64,000 nucleotides of DNA, taken from NCBI GenBank assembly GCA_964583095.1, contig CAZOVB010000017.1, positions 1 through 64,000 on the forward strand, written 5' to 3'. Shown here in pieces: positions 59,753 through 64,000 of this stretch (its first letter is position 1; each line of letters starts with the position of its first letter). A program made the position numbers and the translations under genes. The DNA is from CAZOVB01 sp964583095. GTDB lineage: Bacteria; Planctomycetota; Phycisphaerae; SM23-33. A model generated the notes under the pieces. That model ran no database searches. It had not been told where the DNA came from and saw only the letters and a program-made list of their open reading frames with translations.

Positions 59753-60889
59753 TCAGCCCAGTCGCAGCGGGCGTCCCGATGCGCAGGTTACCACCACGTT
59801 GTCCCAGGCGATCTTGGCGTTGACGTTTCGCCAGAGCAACCTTTCGTAGCGCGAAATCTGCTCGATGATATCGCTGAGCGTCTCGGCGTCGAACTTTTCC
59901 GCTGCGCGTCGTATGGCTTCGCCCTGGTCTTCATGAACCGGTTCGAATGCCACGTCGCTGTCGCTGCATGCCTGACATCGCAGGTGCAGAGCGTCGCGAT
60001 AGAACGCCGCCAGAATCTCCATGATCTCCCCGGCTGCGCGGCGGATGGCAAGATTCTTGGACAGGTCCGGACCTTCCGAGGCCTTGGCATCGCCCACGAG
60101 TCTCTCGGCCAGGTCGTCGACAATCCCGGCAAGCTGCTCGCCGAGTCGGCCGTCCCCGCCGGGTGTCAGGGCTGAGAGCCTCTCAATGATGTCCCGCTTG
60201 ACCTCATACAGGCCCCTGCGGGACATGTCCAGGGCCTGGCCGATCGAACCGTGGGTCAGCCCCGCCCAGAAACGTGCCTGGTCGTCGTCCACCTGGGCCT
60301 CGCGGAGCTTTTCCAGGACGAAATCCCGCGGCAGATATCCGAAGCGTACCATCCAGCATCGGCTTCGGGTGGTGGGCAGAAGCATCTCCGGCCGCTGAGT
60401 CAGCAGGATGATCGTCACGTTGGCGGGAGGCTCTTCGAGCGTCTTGAGCAGGGAATTCTGGGCTGCGTTGCTCATCAGCTCCGCCTCCCGGACGATGAAC
60501 ACCTTGCCCCTGCCGTGGGCCGAGGCCTGCTGGGCCGGGGCGATCAGAAAGCTGCGGATCACCTCGATGCCCATCTCCTGCATGACGCGATTGCGGATCT
60601 GGGAGTCCTCGTGATAGGCAGCCAGTTCCTTGTAGACCAGGTTCAGGTCCGGATGGGTTCCCGAGGCCAGCATGCGGCAGCTCGTGCATTGGCCGCAGGC
60701 GTCGAGCTGGTCGCCCGACTTTTCCGGACAGAGCATCGCGGCCGCCAGGGCCATCGCGGTGGTCTCCCTTCCCACCCCCGCCGGGCCGGCGAAAAGCAGC
60801 GCGTGAGGCCTGCGGTCGCCCGAAAGCATCCGCGAGATGCGTGAAATGGCATCCTCCTGGCCGACAATATCGGAAAACCGCATGGTCAT
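59753..60889 (-). CDS. holB: DNA polymerase III delta-prime subunit
   Basis: A 378-residue clamp-loader subunit. FSDIVGQEDAISRI opens the AAA+ domain, the P-loop GPAGVGRETTA lacks the usual Lys (GxGKT), as is common in delta-prime, and the zinc site is CGQCTSC. LMSNAAQNSLLKTLEEPP is the family signature. The C-terminal collar domain is longer than usual. ATG 60889 overlaps the tmk stop (ATGA), a frequent pairing. It helps load the sliding clamp during replication. Confidence 0.9.
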   Translation of the reverse strand: MTMRFSDIVGQEDAISRISRMLSGDRRPHALLFAGPAGVGRETTAMALAAAMLCPEKSGDQLDACGQCTSCRMLASGTHPDLNLVYKELAAYHEDSQIRNRVMQEMGIEVIRSFLIAPAQQASAHGRGKVFIVREAELMSNAAQNSLLKTLEEPPANVTIILLTQRPEMLLPTTRSRCWMVRFGYLPRDFVLEKLREAQVDDDQARFWAGLTHGSIGQALDMSRRGLYEVKRDIIERLSALTPGGDGRLGEQLAGIVDDLAERLVGDAKASEGPDLSKNLAIRRAAGEIMEILAAFYRDALHLRCQACSDSDVAFEPVHEDQGEAIRRAAEKFDAETLSDIIEQISRYERLLWRNVNAKIAWDNVVVTCASGRPLRLG

Positions 60890-61533
60890 GCCGGCCTCCA
60901 CTTGGCAAGCTCGCTGCAGAGGCTTTCGTGCACGCACTGGACATCGGCTGAGGCGTCGATCACGCGGAAATGCTCCGGGTCGGTCTGGGCCTGGTCCAGG
61001 AAGATCCGGCGGACGCGCTGGTGGAATTCCAATCTCTTGGACTCCATCCGATCCAGCTGGCCCCGCTTTCGGCTTCGCGAGAGACCCGCGTCGCTGGGCA
61101 GGTCCAGCAGCAGCGTCAGGTCGGGCCACAGATCTCCCACAGCCACCTTCCCCGCCTGGAGGATCTGCTGGATGTCAGCCCCGCCGGCCCCCTGGTAGGC
61201 AAGGGTGGAGGAGATGAATCGGTCGCAGAGCACGCAGGCGCCTTGGGCAAGGGCGGGGCGGATGAGCTCCTGGGCCAGTTGGGCCCTGCTGGCCATGTAG
61301 AGCAGTGTCTCGCAGGCCACGGCCATCTCCCCGTGCCGGGGATCCAGGAGGATGTCGCGGATTCGGTCCCCGATGGCTGTTGAGCCCGGGTCCCGCAGGA
61401 CGCGCACGTCCAGATGGGCCGATTGGAGCGTCTGGGCCAGCAGGTTCTGCTGGGTGGTCTTGCCCGCTCCGTCGGGCCCGTCTATGACGAGAAACGTTCC
61501 TGCCAGATGTTGGTATGAGTCGTGGGGGGCCAT
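60886..61533 (-). CDS. tmk: Thymidylate kinase
   Basis: A 215-residue kinase converting dTMP to dTDP. The P-loop is DGPDGAGKTTQ at about 18-28, the DR(Y/F) motif is LCDRFISSTLAYQGAG and the LID segment is RSRKRGQLDRME, in the Arg-rich form. DPGSTAIG stands where most have EPGGTxxG. It overlaps holB by four bases. The start 61533 is the family's; it stands upstream of a 131-base gap before the divergent sulfatase. Confidence 0.93.
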   Translation of the reverse strand: MAPHDSYQHLAGTFLVIDGPDGAGKTTQQNLLAQTLQSAHLDVRVLRDPGSTAIGDRIRDILLDPRHGEMAVACETLLYMASRAQLAQELIRPALAQGACVLCDRFISSTLAYQGAGGADIQQILQAGKVAVGDLWPDLTLLLDLPSDAGLSRSRKRGQLDRMESKRLEFHQRVRRIFLDQAQTDPEHFRVIDASADVQCVHESLCSELAKWRPA

Positions 61534-61664
61534 GTCGCTGGGCGACAGTATCGCCCAGCGGGCGCGGTTTTACAAGGCCGCTTCGCCCACAGCCTTGCCA
61601 GGGGCCAGGGCCGGTGGTAGCCTTGTAATCCGCTTATTTCTCGACCAGCCAAAAGGAGCGTATT

Positions 61665-63281
61665 GTGGCCAGATCCGATCGTCCCAACATTTTGTGGATT
61701 TCCTTTGAAGATACCAACCCGTATTACGGCTGTTACGGCGACAAGGTCGCCCGCACGCCCAACGTGGACCGCCTCGCCGCCGGCGGGTGCATCTACCCCC
61801 GGGCCTTTTCCACCGCGGGGGTCTGCGCCCCGGCCCGCTCGGCCGTCATTACCGGCATGTACCCGATCTCGATCGGAACCCACCAGATGCGAACCGCCCA
61901 TAAACTGCGCCACAGCGAAGACCCGGCCACGCCGTACTCGGCCGTGCTGCCCAGTTACGTGAAGTGCTTCAGCGAGTACCTCCGGGCGGCCGGCTACTAC
62001 TGCACCAACAACTCCAAGACCGACTACCAGTTCGACCCGCCCCGCACCGCCTGGGACGAATGCAGCGACCAGGCCCACTGGCGAAACCGTCCCGACCCGG
62101 ATCAGCCGTTCTTCGCGGTCTTCAACCCGACCATGACGCATGAAAGCGGCATGTGGCCCGAGAGATGCCCCGAGCCGACCTTCGATCCCGACGCCATCGA
62201 GCTTCCCCCGTATTTCCCGGATACCCCCAAGGTCCGCAAGGCGATGGCCCGGATGTACACCAATATCGAAACCGCCGACGGAATCATGGGCAAGCTGCTG
62301 GACCAGTTGGAAGAAGACGGCCTGGCCGAGAATACCATCGTCATGCACTGGTCGGACCACGGCCCGCTGCCGCGGGGCAAGCGCTGGCCCTACGATTCCG
62401 GCATCCGGATTCCGATGATCGTCCGCTGGCCCGGGCATATCGAGCCCGGCACCACCAGCGACCATCTCGTGAGCACCGTCGACCTGGGGCCCACGGTGCT
62501 GTCCCTGGCCGGGGTGGAAATTCCCCAGCACCTGCAGGGCAAGGCGTTCCTGGGAGCAGACGAAGAGCCCGAACGCTCCTACATTTATGCCTCGCGCGAC
62601 CGCTACGACGAATCGTACGACATGATCCGTGCCGTCCGCGACAAACGTTGGAAATACATCCGCAACTACCATCCGGAGCTTCCCCGGCTGATCTGGGTTC
62701 CGTATCGCAACCGGCACCCGATCATCCAGGAGCTCTATCGGCTGCAACTCGAAGGCGAACTGTCCGGGCCGGAGAAGATCCTGCTCGAGCCGTGCAGACC
62801 CGCCGAAGAGCTTTACGATACGCACAGCGACCCGCACGAGATCGAGAACCTTGCGCGAAATCCCCAGTGCCGGCAGGAACTCCAGCGCCTTCGCGACGCC
62901 CTGGATGCCTGGCTGAGGCAGGTGGGCGACATGGGCGAAATCGACGAGATCGAAATGGTCCGTCGCTGGTACCCGGACAAGAAGCGCCCCCAAACCTCCA
63001 AGCCCTTCTTCGTGCCGATCAACGAAGAGACCTTCGGCCGGCAAGACACCCTCGAAGGGGGGCGCTTCCAGGGCCCCATGCTCCTGCAGCTTTCCTGCTC
63101 CACCCAGGGCGCGTCAATCGCCTGGACCAGCGAGCAGGGCGAGGCCGACGAGGTCCACTGGAACCTGTACTCGGCCCCGATGCGAGTCGAGAAGGGCCGG
63201 AAGCTTACCCTTCGCGCCCGGGCGATTCGCGTAGGCTACCTGGAAAGCGACGAGGTCCAGGCGACCTTCGAGTGCGTCTGA
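61665..63281 (+). CDS. Sulfatase, heparan-N-sulfatase-like, with C-terminal beta-sandwich
   Basis: A 538-residue sulfatase. ILWISFEDTNP supplies the metal acids, CAPAR at about residue 54 is the formylglycine site, and SDHGP with GKRWPYDSGIRIP gives further active-site residues. The SKTDYQF stretch and the IRVPMIVRWPG pattern resemble the sulfamidase-like branch common in planctomycetes. Residues 450-538 form an added beta-sandwich (QGASIAWTSEQGEADEVHW, TLRARAIRVGYLESDEV) resembling chitobiase C-terminal domains. Start GTG 61665 with AAAAGGAG upstream. No signal peptide. It ends one base before the glycyl-radical enzyme gene on the other strand. Confidence 0.88.
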   Translation: MARSDRPNILWISFEDTNPYYGCYGDKVARTPNVDRLAAGGCIYPRAFSTAGVCAPARSAVITGMYPISIGTHQMRTAHKLRHSEDPATPYSAVLPSYVKCFSEYLRAAGYYCTNNSKTDYQFDPPRTAWDECSDQAHWRNRPDPDQPFFAVFNPTMTHESGMWPERCPEPTFDPDAIELPPYFPDTPKVRKAMARMYTNIETADGIMGKLLDQLEEDGLAENTIVMHWSDHGPLPRGKRWPYDSGIRIPMIVRWPGHIEPGTTSDHLVSTVDLGPTVLSLAGVEIPQHLQGKAFLGADEEPERSYIYASRDRYDESYDMIRAVRDKRWKYIRNYHPELPRLIWVPYRNRHPIIQELYRLQLEGELSGPEKILLEPCRPAEELYDTHSDPHEIENLARNPQCRQELQRLRDALDAWLRQVGDMGEIDEIEMVRRWYPDKKRPQTSKPFFVPINEETFGRQDTLEGGRFQGPMLLQLSCSTQGASIAWTSEQGEADEVHWNLYSAPMRVEKGRKLTLRARAIRVGYLESDEVQATFECV

Positions 63282-64000
63282 TCATCCGACGCTGTGCTCG
63301 CTGCGCCGGATGATCTCATCCTGCAGATTGCGGTCGAGATTGCGGAAGAACTCGCTGTAGCCGGCCACGCGGACAATCAGGTTTCGGTGCTTTTCGGGCT
63401 GCTCCTGGGCTTCGCGGAGGGTCCGGCTGTCGACGACGTTGATCTGCATCTGAACCCCGCCGGCGGCGAAGCACGAACGGATCAGCGAGCAGATCAGGTC
63501 GCCTCCGGCATCGCCCCGGACCAGCTCGGGCGTGAGTTTCAGATTCAGCGCGTAGGCCCCGGTGATCTTGCTGTGGTCCAGGCGCATCACGGAGTTGATC
63601 AGGCACGTCGGGCCGCTTTCATCGCGTCCCTGGCTGGGGCCGATCGCGTCGCTCAAGGCCGACCGCGCCTTGCGACCGTTGGGGGTGGCGCCGATCACCT
63701 CCCCGGCATAGACGTGGTGGTTGTAGCTGAACACGCTGGTCACGAAGGGTCCGCCCTCTGTGGAGCCGTCGTTGAGGCTGTCCACCGCATCGGCGTAGGT
63801 ATCGAACAACTCAGCGGCAATGGCATCGACTTCCGGCTGATCGTTTCCGTAGGCCGGCCCATGGGTCTCCAGAAGCTTGCGGAGCTCTTCGCAGCCGGCG
63901 TAATCGTCGGCCAGGGCGTCGCGCAGTTGCGAAAGGCTCAGATGTCCTTCGTCGTAGACGAACTTCTTGACCGCGGCGACCGAGTCGGCCGCGGTGCCCA
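63282..64000 (-). CDS. Glycyl-radical enzyme, pyruvate formate-lyase family (partial)
   Basis: The last 238 or so codons of a minus-strand gene that runs off the right edge. FSYNHHVYAGEVIGATPNGRKA and SDAIGPSQGRDESGPTCLINSV, in short DAIGPSxGRDxxGPT, are typical of PFL-like enzymes. The glycine-radical site is RVAGYSEFF near the C-terminus, followed by LQDEIIRR. It probably belongs with the dehydratase or lyase branches rather than true pyruvate formate-lyase, but the active-site cysteine region is outside the window. It needs a radical-SAM activase, not seen here. It converges with the sulfatase with no gap. Confidence 0.88.
   Translation of the reverse strand, partial: GTAADSVAAVKKFVYDEGHLSLSQLRDALADDYAGCEELRKLLETHGPAYGNDQPEVDAIAAELFDTYADAVDSLNDGSTEGGPFVTSVFSYNHHVYAGEVIGATPNGRKARSALSDAIGPSQGRDESGPTCLINSVMRLDHSKITGAYALNLKLTPELVRGDAGGDLICSLIRSCFAAGGVQMQINVVDSRTLREAQEQPEKHRNLIVRVAGYSEFFRNLDRNLQDEIIRRSEHSVG

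Overview
This window looks like chromosomal DNA from a member of the Planctomycetota, most likely a relative of the Phycisphaerae. It is GC-rich and codes on both strands. It carries many protein families that I associate with that phylum: two type I sulfatases, a short zinc-ribbon HNH endonuclease, DUF6785/DUF6784, DUF6786 and DUF6263 proteins, and a tandem LptF/LptG pair that implies an outer membrane. No tRNA, rRNA, CRISPR array, insertion sequence or prophage was recognised. The phylum call is by family recognition only; no search was run.

Left end (1-2081): an AT-richer accessory cassette. An HHLNQ-type (HNH/Endo VII-like) polymorphic-toxin nuclease is followed directly by two small genes that are homologous to each other, probably tandem immunity genes. 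2268-15403: mostly housekeeping and single-gene units (sulfatase, HNH nuclease, DUF981 protein behind a perfect-hexamer promoter, DUF6786, rimO, leuB, a lipoprotein, a polytopic membrane protein, tilS, DUF6263), ending in a TatD/E1-like gene remnant and a Nif11-like small protein. 15602-18289: a triple-PAS hybrid histidine kinase on the minus strand.

18709-31702 is the most interesting part: a 13-kb tightly packed operon. It has two polytopic DUF6785/OPT-like transporters flanking a 1716-residue fusion of an M28-peptidase-like ectodomain with an FtsX permease. These are followed by a second FtsX/MacB-type permease, two LolD/MacB-type ATPases, and a PqqD-like protein encoded between the two ATPases. 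The M28 domain has lost the expected zinc ligands. I propose a composite peptide or lipoprotein transport machine; its substrate is not visible.

31819-38292 holds a lipoprotein, a TIGR02206 membrane protein, a large HPr-domain protein with a small zinc-ribbon membrane partner, a YjfB-like small protein, a GNAT acetyltransferase and a HlyD-like lipoprotein. 38458-44970 contains lptF/lptG-type permeases, a NarL-type regulator with Glu in place of the phospho-acceptor Asp, a five-repeat S1 protein and rlmB. 45274-47900 holds a stand-alone CBM48 protein, an ASCH protein, a class IV aminotransferase (PabC-like) and a Nif3 protein. 47912-61533 is a long minus-strand block: tmk, holB, an ABC exporter with a PDZ-like insertion, a GT-C-like membrane protein, a large CBM9-bearing lipoprotein, a membrane-anchored protein, pabB, a siroheme synthase-type dehydrogenase and hemA. 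The window closes with a heparan-N-sulfatase-like sulfatase facing a pyruvate formate-lyase-family glycyl-radical enzyme that runs off the right edge.
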